A stretch of DNA of 64,000 nucleotides, taken from contig MU277682.1 of the NCBI GenBank assembly GCA_022385805.1, forward strand, positions 367,049 to 431,048, read 5' to 3'. Below are positions 33,715-45,755 of this stretch, in pieces. This DNA is from Pilatotrama ljubarskyi. Lineage: Eukaryota; Basidiomycota; Agaricomycetes; Polyporales; Polyporaceae. Made by a program: the position numbers and the translations under genes. The notes beneath the pieces were generated by a model. The model saw only the letters and a program-made list of their open reading frames with translations. It ran no database searches and had not been told where the DNA came from. Positions within the stretch are counted from its first letter, which is position 1. Every line of letters begins with the position of its first letter.

Positions 33715-34608
33715 ATGCAGTCTGCAGTATTCATGACACCGGCAACGCCCTCGCGCTCGCATATTACCTCACCGACGAGCTATACCCACATCCCGCTGCG
33801 CTCGTCACCACTCGCGAGCAGCCCGGGCTCCTCACCAGCAGCGAACGCCAGCGCCCGCCGCCGTGCGCAGTACAAGTCCAACCCGTTTAGCTCTTCCGCT
33901 CCTCAACGCGTCCGAGAATCGGAAGCACAGCGGCGACGCGCCAGCGGGAGCTATGGGAAGGGAAACGGGGAGGGCTCGAGCAGTGGTGCGGTACCGACGG
34001 AGGAGGCCCCTCGGAAAGCCTTCTTGAGGGAGCGTCTGAAGGCGCGTTGTATCGAGCGCGCGGCGCAGAAGCGCGAGCGGGCGATCCACAAGGGATCAAG
34101 GCACATGAGCAGCGAGGGGAGTAGCGACGGTGTGGACGAGATGATGGACGAAGACGATGAAGATGAAGACGTGATGCTGAACGACGAGGTACGTGCCCCT
34201 GTCACGTCTCGCTGCCAAAGACGCGTTCTGACGCAGTGCCGGGGAACCACAGCTGTTCCGCCGTATCGTCGAGAGCGCAAAACGGAAGGAAAGACACGCG
34301 TATCGCCTTTCATACGCATGCGACGTCGGCTCCTCATTCGACCCTGACATGGAGGACCCTCAAGATTGGGAGAGCGAGTTGCATGGTACGCCTAGGCCCG
34401 CACCTTCATCCGGCGTTGACTGAACTTACACCCCGAATACATAGCCTCCGCATCGACATCTGTCACGCCCGACGACCTGCTTGACGAGGAGCTTGAGGCG
34501 TACGCGGCAGAAGCCGACCTCAACCTCGACGACCTCCCCATCGACGCAATCTTTAGCGTCAGCGACTTCGAGGACGACGGCCCTGACGAGGACGTTGACA
34601 TGCACTGA
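33715..34608 (+). CDS. Small conserved-looking acidic protein, function unknown
   Basis: Predicted model join(33715..34188, 34253..34385, 34445..34608), 256 residues. N-terminus is Ser/Pro-rich and basic (MQSAVFMTPATPSRSH), then a highly charged segment (KAFLRERLKARCIERAAQKR), an acidic run of Asp/Glu near residue 145, a basic helix LFRRIVESAKRKERHAYRLS, and a strongly acidic C-terminus LLDEELEAYAAEADLNLDD. The charge alternation suggests a nuclear chaperone-like or RNA-bound protein, but I recognise no family and do not assign a role. Both introns are consensus and in phase. It converges with MLH1, whose 3' end is 290 bp away. Confidence 0.72.
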
Positions 34609-34900
34609 AACCCTTGCATCTTGACATCTGTGCTGTTGTACGATGTTGGTCGCATGGTGACCTGGCAGACGGCATATACTCGCCGCCACTTGTTGACCAG
34701 AGGTCTCCTTTCTTGTACCCCTTAGACGCTCCGTGAAGCACAGCTTCGCCGCCCAGCTCGACCCATATCTGCGTCTCTATATCCGAGTTGCGACATCACA
34801 CTATACTACATCCATCCTGTATACTATCTGTACATGCTGTAACCTATACGCATCGTCCTTGGACCTCGGACCGCTGGCTGGAACGTCGAACGCGGTGCAC

Positions 34901-37817
34901 TCAGCACCGCTCAAAGACACGGTACAAATCGGGCAGGTCTGCGACCTGCACGACGTCGCGCTCGAGCAGGCTCTTCGGCGGCACCAGGTAGCGCGCCATC
35001 GCGGGGAACAACACGTGCTGGATCTGCCAGAGCGTCGCCTTGAGCGCGTTTTCCCCTTCTCCCGCGCTTTCCCCACCCTCGGGGCTTGTCTCTTCGGGAA
35101 GAAGCGGCTCGGGGACGTAAAAGTGCGCGAGCTCTCGCAGGAAGGTCTCGAAGCACGCTTGTTCTTCCGTCCAGTCGACCTGCGGGCCGAGGCGCATCAG
35201 GAAGAGTGGGAGCTTGTCGAGGTTCGGCGTGTAGTCGCGCAGGAGCATGGGCAGCGTCTCGACGTGCCCGTCAGCGGAGATGCCGAGGCTGAAGTATTCC
35301 TGGAGCATGTCGCGTCGCGCGGCGAGGACGTTGACTATGCGCTGCATACGAGACATGAGTCGCAGTATGAGTAAGAGACGCGAGAGGGAAACGTACGTCG
35401 ACGACATCGTCTTTGCTCATCCCGCTCTTCTCGACGCCCTCCTCGGCGTCGATGGCCAGGGCGACGAGCGTGCGCAGCTCTGGCGGGGGGTCAAGCCGTA
35501 TTCTGGGAATGTCTCCGAATTGCCGGAGGCCGAGTTGGTAGAAGAGTTCCGCAGCGAGCGCGCCGTGGTTGAGGAGGTACAGACGCGTGCCATGCTGCAC
35601 GAGAGAGAGACAGCGAGCGGTGTCCACGACGCCCACGAACGTGTGCCTGGTGAGGATCTCGCTGAGCTCTGTATCGTCGCAGGACAAATTTTTAAGATCA
35701 GCTGCCGCTGATGGCGAGGTAGCGGAGGGAAGAGGGACGCACGGTGATGTTTCGTCTTCAGGACCGCGCTCCGGAGGTCCTTAATGGACTTGAGGTAGCA
35801 CTGCGACTCCTTGATCTCCTTGTCCCTTATCGTGGGAGGAGTACCAGGCGTGCCGGGCCCACTCCCTCCGTCTCCACTCCCAGTCCGTTGGGAGGGATGC
35901 GTGACGGGGAACATCGAGTCCAGCGTCCGGTCCTTCAGCGAGGTGCGGACCTTGTGTTGAGAGTACACTTTGCGTTTCGCCGGCTGTGATGCCGCTGGAG
36001 CCGCCTGTCTCTCTACGTCGGCATCGGGATGCTCGGCCACATCGTCATCCTCTGGGTGTGCCTTGCGCTTGCCTTTGGATTTCTGGGTCGTCGGCTCGGC
36101 TATACCACCGGTCAGCAGGGTCTAAGAAACGGAGATGAGCGCCACTGAAGATCTCAGCGCAGTGTAAAGGCAAATCCTCACCTGATATTCGAACGCTCTA
36201 GACTGGCTCTGCCCGATGAGCGCTTCCTGGACTGCATCCGCGATGCGCTCGATAATGGCGTCCTCGTTCAAAAAGTGCACCTCTTTCTTCGTGGGGTGCA
36301 CGTTCACGTCCACAGAGCGCGGGTCGATTTGCAAACTGCCGTCGGCGTTCCACGTGAGCAATGTATCTAGTGTGATGGGAAGTGGAGAGCGGCTTACCTG
36401 AGGTAGATGAATGGAGAGGCGCCTTTGGCGAGGACGCCGTTGTACACCGCCTCAAGCGCCTTCTTGATCCTGGAGGACTCGACCAAACGGTCTGAAGTCA
36501 CCCGCATGAGCGAGGCGCCCTGCCCGGGTCGGATGGGAAGCGACTCACGGTTGATGAACAGGAGCAGCGTCATCTTCTTGGCTTGGTAGTTTGCGTTCGT
36601 AAAATGTGCCTCAGCGCTCCAGGACTCGTCTCCTGTGTCACCCTCATCGCTGCCGTCGTCAACGGTTGCAGATGCCTTGCCTTTTCCTTTATCGGATGAG
36701 GAGACAGATACATGGAGAAGTTCCTTCGCGAGGGTCTGGCCGTAGAGCAGGCGGATGGCTTGCACACTCGTAGATGATGAGGGCGTGGAAACGTCGGGTG
36801 AGGGACTGCCTGACTGCAAGACAGAGCACGGTCAACATCCCGCCGCTCGGAAAGACGTGGCAACGGGACGCACCTTCTTGCATGTGAAGGAGACGTGTGG
36901 GTTGTGTATGGCGTATTTCGTGACCACATCGAGGATACGCGCATATTCCTCCGAAGAACCACGAAGAGAGGACAGGCGCGTAGGGGTATTGTAGAAGAGA
37001 TTCTCCACCTGTCAACGGCCGGTTAGGGTCATCCTTGTACTTTCACCGCGCATATACACACAGTGATGGTGGTCCCGTCGTTGCCTGCGCACGGCTTCGG
37101 GTCGGGTGTCGCTCCTGTCTTGACGGGAGTCAACGCGCCATCTGCATAGCAGGCTCTACGAAGGGTTATTGACGCTAGGCTTGTCAAAGAATACGGGACT
37201 CACTTCCAAGCGCAGGTGTCCGTTTTGGTCTTCGTGACGACAGTTAAATTGGACACGTAGGATATGGACGCGAGTGCCTCTCCGCGGAAGCCATAGGTCG
37301 TCAGCCGTGAGAGGTCGGAGAAGGTGGATAGCTTGGAGGTCGTGAAGCGTTCCGCCAGTATGGGCAGGTCGTCTTTCTTGACGTAGTATCCCATTTACTT
37401 TCCCTCGCTCATGAAATGTATTGCTAGCGTCACTCACCCGGATGCCGCAGCCATTGTCCTGAATCTGGAGCAGCTTGAGGCCGCCTTCTTTGACGGTGAC
37501 TTTGATCGAGGTCGCCCCGGCATCCAGACTGTTTTCAATGAGCTCCTTGAGTGCCGAAGCTGGCCTATGTATGATCTGCGCATTGTTTAGAGCAGTTGCG
37601 TGAATAGCCGGAGCATAGTGAGGGCCAGACTTGCCTCGCCCGCAGCAATGCGGTTGATGACAGATTCGTGTAGACGTCGGATTGGACGCGGACTCGGAGG
37701 GGTCGGAGACGCAGCACGGGCGGAGGTGGAGGCAGCCATGAGAGGACGAGCACACAAAGCCACAGAGTCGTCGATCGCGATCGGGTCGTTCGCGGGGTCG
37801 GCAACCAAAGAAGACAT
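34901..37817 (-). CDS. MLH1: DNA mismatch repair protein MLH1 (MutL homologue)
   Basis: Predicted model complement(join(34901..35341, 35397..35668, 35743..36121, 36182..36335, 36398..36813, 36874..37008, 37062..37155, 37204..37376, 37438..37575, 37635..37817)), 794 residues. MLH1 pairs with PMS1 or MLH3 to relay MutS recognition to strand removal. GHKL ATPase motifs are all present: [55 protein letters not shown]. The transducer has [14 protein letters not shown]; the C-terminal dimer domain has [14 protein letters not shown] and ends in FERC, the conserved MLH1 end that completes the PMS1 endonuclease site. Intron 1 is GC-AG (GCAAGT). The start [12 protein letters not shown] gives a 40-residue leader before the ATPase domain, longer than in yeast. 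Divergent from the gene at 38360. Confidence 0.93.
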
Positions 37818-38359
37818 GGCAGTAGGCGATCTTCGTGGCCAGACACGGCAGCCTCTCGCTTCTTCCTCAATAGACACCGAACAAGGAGCATTATACTCGC
37901 ATATACGTGACCATAAAACTACAGCATCAGCCTCCTCCAAATGACATGCAAAGCGTAGGCTGAATATAAAGGAGGCACGTCGGACACGCTCCAGACGCGT
38001 CCATTTTGCGTCGATAATTGCGCCACGTGCGCTCCCCCACAGATTACGTAACACCGCCATCCGCCCATGGTCTCAGCGGCGATGTCCGCGTGAGGGCACA
38101 CTGCATAACTCAGCCATCTTTCCCCTTTCCTCTTCATCTCACACGACGACCTCCTCACCAACAACGTCGCTCACACTGCTCACAGCGTCGAGCCGCCCTT
38201 CAGCGACGTCGACGCCTCCCGGGCGCCTTGTTTCTTCTCCGGAGCTGTCGCATCCCCGCGGGCGTTCCTGGCAATCCTCCAAATCCGACCTCTTGACGCG
38301 CACCACATCGCAACAACCCCCGACGGGTTGATTTTCGCTTCTAGGCTCGAGAAGACGCC
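37818..38359. promoter_or_regulatory. Divergent promoter region, MLH1 / gene 38360
   Basis: About 540 bp between two outward-facing ATGs. It serves as promoter for MLH1 (minus) and the Ser-rich protein (plus). Text around 37980-38000 (cgtcggacacgctccagacgcgtcc) includes an ACGCGT word, the MluI cell-cycle box core known to drive replication and repair genes in yeasts; its role here is inference. Confidence 0.4.
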
Positions 38360-39955
38360 ATGCAGACCGACAGGCCGTCGACACCAGTCCGTGGTCGCAC
38401 TCTGTCGCGCTACCCGGCCAGCCTCTCGAAGGGCGAACCCGGACGCGTCCCGCTTCACCGGCGTGGGACGTCGAAGACCTACGAGACCATGGAGGACCTG
38501 CTCCGGGATCATGGCTACAAAGAGACGAGGGTCTTTACGCCTGAGGCAGAGCGCATACAGGCGCTGGCGGACGAACAGAAGAAGCATCGCTCCAGTTGGC
38601 GCATCAGGGACCTCCTTGCAGGGTGGATGACCGGGGCCGACACCAGCGAGCCTGCAGGCGAAGAGCTCGACGGGAATGCGCCCGACACGTACCAAGGATC
38701 CTCTTCGCACGCGTCATCCGCGCGATGTTCCTCCCCCAGCTCGCCTCTCGGTCACAAGCGTACTCTCCACCAGCGGCAGACGCCTCGCCAAACCCCGTCC
38801 TCTCCTTCGCATTCCGCCTCAAGTGCGACCCTGTCGTCCATGATGAGCACAAGCTCGGACGGGCGGACGGTCAGCCACCAGCATGTTCAACGCCGTATCT
38901 ACCACCACCTCCCTGAGCTTCAACAACAATCCTCCTCCACGAGCCTCCGGACGTACGCACAAGTGTCCGCCGCTCGCGGCTACCTCCGCCACATGGCCTC
39001 GGCACCGAACATGCCCAAGCGGTCTGCCCCGCTTACGCGAGAGACTTCCATCGACCGATTATCCTCCATCCTTCACCCTCCGGAGCCTCCGATGCCGTCG
39101 TCCTGGCTCGACACCGTCACGAAGGCGGTGATGCGATCCGGCGACGTCGGCGCACACATCGGAGGCCCTCACTCGCGTCCGGCCAGCCGCCAGTCGATGC
39201 GGCCCCCACGCGCGGCCAAGGAGAATAGATTCGCGGTACCACACCAGCCTGCCAGGCCAGCACGCACACAGGGCCGCAGCGTTTCAGGGCTCCCTCCCGG
39301 TTCGGCGTTCTATATGCAGCGTCCGCAGACTGCACCAGGTGCTGTCAGCACCGCCCATGTGGTTTGCAGGTCCGCGCCGGGCTCTCGGTCAGCTTCGCGC
39401 GTGGGGGAGCGCAACGGCAGCGGCACCAGCGGAGCTTTTCGCGGCGCTCCTCGACGAAACACGCAAGATAGGGGACGTCGTGGTTTGAAAGGTGTTCAGG
39501 CGGACCGCGTACCCTCCCTTGCCGCAACGCGCGTGGAAAATGACGGCTGGGGCATGCAGTGGGTGGACGGAAAGCGCGTTCCCCTGCTGCTCGGACTCGA
39601 CGACCCCTCGCAGGACGCGGACGCGCTCGACTATGATGATGACGATGACGAGGACGGCGAGCTCGACCTCGCGCGGCTGCTCGTCCCCGCCAAGCGACAG
39701 TACTCTATCCAGAGCCTGCGCAGGCACCTCCATCATTCGCGCACTCCGCACCCGGTATCACTCGACCTCGACCGCGCATGGGAGGACGATGAGGGCGTGC
39801 CGACTCGCGACCGCCATAGGAGGTCCGAGACGGAGGACGCGGAGGGGTACCCGTACGGGTGGGCCGCGGCGCCGAGTCTTGGGTGGGGGGAGACGAAGCG
39901 CAGGCGGGGCTTACCCGGCGCTTGGGCTGGCTTGGCTAGCAGCAGCAGGTCGTAA
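38360..39955 (+). CDS. Unrecognised basic, Ser/Pro/Arg-rich protein
   Basis: Single-exon frame of 531 residues from ATG 38360. No family recognised. A short conserved-looking block near the N-terminus reads TYETMEDLLRDHGYKETRVF then SSWRIRDLLAGWM, with the look of a folded helical element; the remainder is low-complexity. Near residue 425 an acidic run (LDYDDDDDEDGELDLARLL) precedes a basic segment. The protein lacks signal peptide and membrane segments. Length of the open frame in GC-rich DNA and absence of overlapping better candidates support coding. It may be a cytoplasmic or nuclear regulatory protein, but this is a guess. Confidence 0.68.
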   Translation: MQTDRPSTPVRGRTLSRYPASLSKGEPGRVPLHRRGTSKTYETMEDLLRDHGYKETRVFTPEAERIQALADEQKKHRSSWRIRDLLAGWMTGADTSEPAGEELDGNAPDTYQGSSSHASSARCSSPSSPLGHKRTLHQRQTPRQTPSSPSHSASSATLSSMMSTSSDGRTVSHQHVQRRIYHHLPELQQQSSSTSLRTYAQVSAARGYLRHMASAPNMPKRSAPLTRETSIDRLSSILHPPEPPMPSSWLDTVTKAVMRSGDVGAHIGGPHSRPASRQSMRPPRAAKENRFAVPHQPARPARTQGRSVSGLPPGSAFYMQRPQTAPGAVSTAHVVCRSAPGSRSASRVGERNGSGTSGAFRGAPRRNTQDRGRRGLKGVQADRVPSLAATRVENDGWGMQWVDGKRVPLLLGLDDPSQDADALDYDDDDDEDGELDLARLLVPAKRQYSIQSLRRHLHHSRTPHPVSLDLDRAWEDDEGVPTRDRHRRSETEDAEGYPYGWAAAPSLGWGETKRRRGLPGAWAGLASSSRS

Positions 39956-40797
39956 CGACGGCTTCTGCCTCCCATTTCGAGGTTATTGGGCTGGGCGCGG
40001 TTTAGCCAAGACCCCTTTCTCTCTCTGCATTGTCTCCGTCTCATTTCATCGGTACACTACTCACGGGACGTCTCTTCATTATTCATAACGATGTATTTCC
40101 TCACCGGCACTCTATGCTTCATCATTGACATGCACTACATTCACATCCCAATCGCTCATTCTCGTGTCGCATCGGCCTCCTCAGTCCAGCTCGGGACTCT
40201 ATGACTTATTCCCTCGTTTAATCGCTCCTTCTACTAGACTAACGGCGTTCCGTGCCGTCTAGACTACACTAATCTGCCGTCGCCCCTCTCTGGAAAGCAA
40301 AGTAAATCCGCACCTTGTCGTTTTTAGTCGCACGTCTCGTCGCTCGCGCTGCCCTTCCCACGCATGGCTGGAAAACCTTTAGTTTTTGGTGTAAAGTATA
40401 GTCATATTGTCGGTCGTTACTCCGAGTGTATCGCATATGCGCGCACTTTGCGCATCATAACCTTCACCCGCTGTCGTGCAGAGACTGCATCATTACAGTA
40501 TGGTTGAAAACAAGCCTTGACGAAGGCAGAGCTCACTTCTCCGGGTTCGCAGATCGGCAACTGAGTTAACGTCGGACGAGGTACATATGTACCTACCCGA
40601 GCATCTCCTTACGAGAACCCGCGCAGAACACATCGGCATTTCATACAGCATGCATTCTTCTGTCAGATTGTACAGGTCCCCAGATCCAGCCCGCAGGTAT
40701 CATACTGCCCGAACGGTCCTACTTAGCCTCATCATGTACAACATCGCATCGCGGCCAGCTCGGGGGCATCTCACTCCTAGTGCGGTGTAGGTTCAGG
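39956..40797. other. Convergent intergenic region
   Basis: About 840 bp between the 3' ends of the 38360 gene and the hydantoinase fusion gene. AT-richer than the genes. A small near-palindrome occurs near 40232-40268 (ctagactaacgg ... ccgtctagac). No gene or RNA recognised. Confidence 0.4.
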
Positions 40798-43700
40798 TCA
40801 CGCTTCGTAGTATTCTTTGATCACGCTGACGGGATCTTTGTACTCCGCGATCGGGGTGAACGGCACGTCGCCCAACCTGTGAGTAGGTTTGCGTTTCAGG
40901 TCAGTCGAACGGCGATACCGAGAAGCTGATACCGGCGAGCAGTGGTATCGCGATCTTACCCGAACGCTGAGGGGCCACCACAGGCCAGGCCTTCGGGAGT
41001 CGTCGTCCAGCTCGGGTGCCCCGCGAGCGCGATGACGGTGACGCGCAGGCCGTACCTGTAGTCGGGCGTCCCGAGCGCGGCGCCGTTTTGCGAGTCGAGG
41101 ACCGTGATCAGGTCGGGCACCGTAACGTGGATCTGGGCATCCGGACGTTCAGTAAACGGCAAGGAAGCACTCCGGCGGGATCTGAGGCTGACCTTCTCCT
41201 CGCCGTGGGCGGACTCTATGTAGGCGTAGAGGTTCTCGTTCTGGAACGGGATGACGAGCTTGTCGTCCGCGTGCACGGGGAGCGTGTAGCTCGATGCGCC
41301 GCTCGCGTCTTCTTCCTCTTCCTCTTGCAGGGGCACGATCGTCACCTGGCCCCACGTGAAGCCCTTGCGCACTTCCTAGAATGAGAAGTGAGCATCGCGG
41401 CGATGGCCCGCTCTGCCTGCCGCGGCTTACCCGCTGGACGTCGATGATCTTGCCGACGAATAGGCACGCGCCGTTCTGCAGCTCGAGGATGGCTTGCGGG
41501 ATGCGCTTCAGGACGTTGTGTTTCCTGCAGAGAGCAATAGCTCGTCCGATTCGCCACGCTTGCGAGACGCTATGCGGCACGCCTGTATGTCCAACGACGA
41601 GTTGGAGATGAGAAAACGTGGCCGGTGATGGAGTTGGAAGGACGAGTGACGACTGACCGTACTTGACACAGGTCTTCCGATCCAGAGGAGCCATGCTCAC
41701 GCCGCTCTTCGAGCCCATCTCGGTTGTCACCACTCGGAGGATGTCTTCCACGGCTTTGTTGTTCCGAGCTGAAGGCAGGACCTATATTCGGGACGTGAGC
41801 GCCCGTACCAAGGGGATCGTAGTCCGCCGTACCAGGGTGTTCCCGATGCCGTCTGAGATGGCGCAGGGCCATAGACCGTTAGGTATGCCGTATGCGCCCG
41901 GTAGCCTGGAGGCCGGCTAGTTAGTGCCAACTTGCTGAATCGTGCAGAGGAACGACCACCGACGTTTGGTACATCTGCGCAGGACGGCAGTCAGGTGAGC
42001 ATTCACATCGGCCACAAGCGGAGAGCACAAACATTGGGATAAGCGCGGCCCATGAGGTCGCAGTCTAGTACGGTCTTGCCCATCTCGGCCGCTACGATCA
42101 TGGGCTGTATGCCGTTCCCACCACCGATCTCTTCAGAGATTGAGCCTGTGAAGTCGCTGATGCCGAGATACTTCATGAGGGCACGGGCGGAGGAGGGGAT
42201 CTCGTCTCCTCCCTGGAGACGTTCGGACTGACGAGGAGTCACAAAACATGTCAGAGATGACGGAGATGCCTTCATCTACTCACCGAGACGCTAGGGGATC
42301 CCTGGTGGCCGGCTTGAGCCATCCTACTAAGACTGGACGACTGTTGCGAACTCTCACCATAAAGCTGCACCGAATGAAGACGTCCGTCTCCGCTACATAG
42401 TCTGGATCCACGACCTAACCAGGTTCACGAGCTGCACTGGCACTGTGTTGCGATGACGGTGACTCACGATGATCTCCTTACCATCCCTCAGAGCTTGCCG
42501 GGCCATGAGGAATGGCGGGTAGGGTGAGCCGCCTCCGCCAGTGCCAAGCACACCACATCCCTCGGCGATCCACTCTGAAGGCGCGGTCAGCACGATGCCT
42601 CAGAGGCCCGTGAAGGGGTTGGAGGGCTTACCGAGGTCAAGTTCTGACAATCTCCACGTACGGTTAGGTAGTATGGTCGGCTTGTAGGTATCGATGTCCA
42701 CTTCTTTATCGAGCGCCGTAGCCTCTTCGTTCGCCGAACCATTCGCTAAGGCTTTCTCATCCTCGTCGTTCTCGAGCTCGTCCTCTGCCGCCGACAACTG
42801 GGACTCCTCCAGAGACGCGACGGTTTGCGGAGACAGGTCGCCCGCTGCTTTGACGATGATACGCGTGGCTTGGTTCGTCACATACTATACCGAGGTCACT
42901 TTCCCGTTCACGACGGCGTCGTACCTCCGCGACGTACCTGGACAGGGAGGTTGATCACCTCGACGACCTTCGTGGTCGCTGTAGGACGGGCGTCAGCACC
43001 CAATGACTCAATGAGCATCGCGACACGCAGCAGGCATACCTGGATCCGCGCCGCACGCCACGGCTTTCTGGATGGCCTGCTCTTTGATAGCCTCCACCAC
43101 GGTATGGATGTCGCGCCCCGCCAGGAACTCGATCGTGTCGATCTCCCCAGCGACTGCACCACATATTATCGATCAGAGCTGCGCGCATCGTCGGATGAGG
43201 AGAGGAGCCCGTTACTACCTTTCGCCATGGCGGCCCCCACGGCGTTCGCGACGCTGAAAAAAGGCGGGCGGATGATCTTCTTAACGCCTGCGAGCTCGTC
43301 CGGGGCGATGATGCTGCCCCCGCCTACGAGCAGGATGGTGATGTCCTCCGGGAACGTCTTCATCCTGGTTCATAACCTATCAGTCTGTCGGCCAAAGACG
43401 TGGATTGTGATGATACGGACTTGTCGATGATACCCTCCAGCAGTTTCTTGATCCTCTGCATTCCGATTGCACTGACGTCTTCAGGGACGTCTGAGACCTT
43501 CGTCCTGTCGCCCAAGTCTGCTCTTCCACTGGCTACCACCAGATCCGAGGCAGTCAACACGCTCCCGCCGAACACTTTCGCGTCCCGAGCTATGTTGTGC
43601 CCGACAGACTCCGGGCCCACCGTAACGCGCTTGCCCTTCTCACCCTTGACGACCCTTACGATCGACCCCCCACCGAGGCCTATCGACTGCACGTCTGCCA

Positions 43701-44962
43701 TCGCAAAGTTCGTGCGCACGCCGCCGACCTCGATGAACGACGCTGCCTGCCTCGGGAACCCCGACGGCAGCAGCACACCCACGTCCGTCGTCGTCCCGCC
43801 AATATCCACCACGATCGTCGATTCCGGCCTCCGTTGCTCCGGGACCGCCGCCCTCTGCTCCGAGTCGTCGAGCCCCGCAAGGAACGCGGCGCCGCGCATC
43901 GAGTTCGTCGGCCCGGAGGCGAAGGTGCGGATGGGCAGGCGCGCGGCGGAGGCGGCGGTGGTGAGTGTGCCGTCGTTCTGCGTGAGGAAGAGCGGGCACG
44001 CGAGCGCGAGCGCGCGCATCGCCTTCTGGAAGCCGCGGATCGTTCGCTGGGCGAAGGTGAGGATCGAGGCGTTCAGGATAGACGCGTTTTCGCGCTCGAG
44101 CAGGCCGACTTGGCCGACTGGCGGCGCGGGTCAGGAGACCCAGAGGATTGCGGCATGGGCGCGGGGCTGACTTACCGTCTCTGGAGCAGACGACGTTCAC
44201 GGACGGGCCGAGCTCGCGCTGGATGATTGCGCGGGCGGTGGCTTCGTGCTTGCCCTCGTTGTCCAAAGGAGAATATATCCCGGATAACACAACCTGCAGG
44301 TTGTGCTCAGCCAAGTCTCAGGTGGCAATGGCCTGCCCGACACGCATACGTTCTTCAGTCCCTTCTGCTTAATGAGAGCACACTGTTCAATGAGCTGCTG
44401 CTCGTCCAATGGAAGGATCTCGCGCCCGTCGACTGATTGACACTGCGTAAATGAACTGTCAATATGGAGTTCGGGAGAAACGAACTCTCGAAGCCGCCGT
44501 CGACGTAGCCGACATGGCCTTCCGTCAGGGCGCGCAGCCGCTTCGGAAAGTCTATGAACGGGGGGCACTGCCGTGTGTACGGCCCACAGAGACGGACGAC
44601 CGCGACCTTGGCGAGCCGGCGCGCGTCCGCCTCGAGGACGGCGTTGATGAACGCGGTGGTGCCGATGCTGACCGAGGACACCTCCGAGGGCGGGACCGCG
44701 GCGAGCTTGAGCACCTCGCGGACAGCGATCTCGATGCCGGTAGACACGTCCGGCGTGGTCGCCGACTTGTGGTGGGCTAGGACACCGCGCCCGGGCTCGC
44801 GGAGACGGGTAACGTCGATCAGGACGCCGTCGGTGTTCGTTCCTACGGCCGGAGAGATGAGCAAAAGGGAACGGGCGCGGCCATTGCAGCGCAGGCATCC
44901 GCGAGGCAGGCGCTGGCACGGCTCAAGCGCTCACCTCCGACGTCGACACCGATGCGAAGCAT
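40798..44962 (-). CDS. Hydantoinase/oxoprolinase (HyuA-type) fused to DUF917 domain
   Basis: Predicted model complement(join(40798..40876, 40960..41132, 41193..41375, 41431..41582, 41658..41905, 41964..41974, 42033..42227, 42284..42301, 42358..42414, 42468..42574, 42632..42884, 42938..42978, 43040..43153, 43219..43364, 43421..44117, 44176..44293, 44350..44432, 44486..44842, 44935..44962)), 1019 residues, 19 exons. Residues 1-195 are the HyuA N-domain (MLRIGVDVGGTNTDGVLIDV, VVLSGIYSPLDNEGKHE). The HyuA core follows (GLLERENASILNAS, IVVDIGGTTTDVG, QSIGLGGGS, LLVGGGSIIAPDEL). From about 613 onward DUF917/CdmA-like text: GVLGTGGGGSPYP, MGSPSVSSERL, EIGGGNGIQP, AISDGIGNTL, AWRIGRAI, GKIIDVQR. Hydantoinases and oxoprolinases open five-membered cyclic amides using ATP; substrate here unknown. 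Two exons are 11 and 18 nt. Divergent from an amidase gene. Confidence 0.87.
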
Positions 44963-45755
44963 GCTGGGAAGTCGGAACGTGGCAGCGGTGGCGCACAGTC
45001 AGAAGGTCGGCTCGAGGTGCGCTAGAACGGCGAAACGCAACGAGAAAACGCTGCAGTCGCACAGCGAGCTCGCCTTGGCGGTTCTCATGCAGCGACGTCA
45101 AATATATATCGACTCTCGTGCTTATCTCGGAGTGTGCTCCGCAGGTCGGCCGCCTCTCGCATACGGGCACACGCCATCTGGGCACATGTCCTTCTGAGAG
45201 CCAGCAGGCTCCGGATAATGTGTAATCGAGCCATCGATGCTGCACAAGACGAGCGGAGGTGATCGACTACTAGGTATCTCGTCGAGTGCTCGCTATATAT
45301 ACTGCGCAGAGGATTGGAGCCCAGGGCTCGAGGGCGTCGGAGTGCCTGTGCACGCGGGAAAGCGACAGATAGCCACGAGATTTGTTCGGGACCGGACGGA
45401 TAACCGGTTATCAACCGGGTTTGGCAGGTATAAGGGGACTTGACGGGCAATAACGCGGCCTAAGGCGGGGCGTCTCGCTTCTGGCTTAGAGCGGCACGTC
45501 CATCGCCGCCGAGGAGAGCGAGCGAGCGAGCGCAAGTCTAAGCCCGAAGGAGGGCAGAGGCGTGCAGAGGATGGGAACCCGGACAGACCGAGCGATGCTG
45601 CGAGTAGTCTAGCGGCCCTCCAGGCGTCAATCGCCGTTATAGCCTCCGCGATCCAGAGGCCCATATGACAGCCACCCAGCACAACGCACCCTCCCTCCGC
45701 CTCTCGCCAGCCTCTCGCGCTCACGGCGCACACAGTTAATAACACGGCGCGCACC
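44963..45755. promoter_or_regulatory. Divergent promoter region, hydantoinase fusion / amidase
   Basis: About 790 bp between two outward ATGs. Contains AT-rich TATA-like words on both sides: AAATATATAT near 45099-45108 (140 bp from the fusion gene start) and CTATATATAC near 45293-45302. Shared control of two amide-acting enzymes is plausible. No gene inside. Confidence 0.4.

Noticed and set aside
36330..36400. MLH1 exon 7 starting at the AG near 36366
   Set aside because: It gives the wrong frame; the AG at 36336-36337 restores [19 protein letters not shown].
42284..42360. A frameshift or 34-nt intron in the DUF917 part
   Set aside because: Careful reading of the four-base C run shows that a normal 56-nt intron plus an 18-nt exon gives MGSPSVSSERL in frame.
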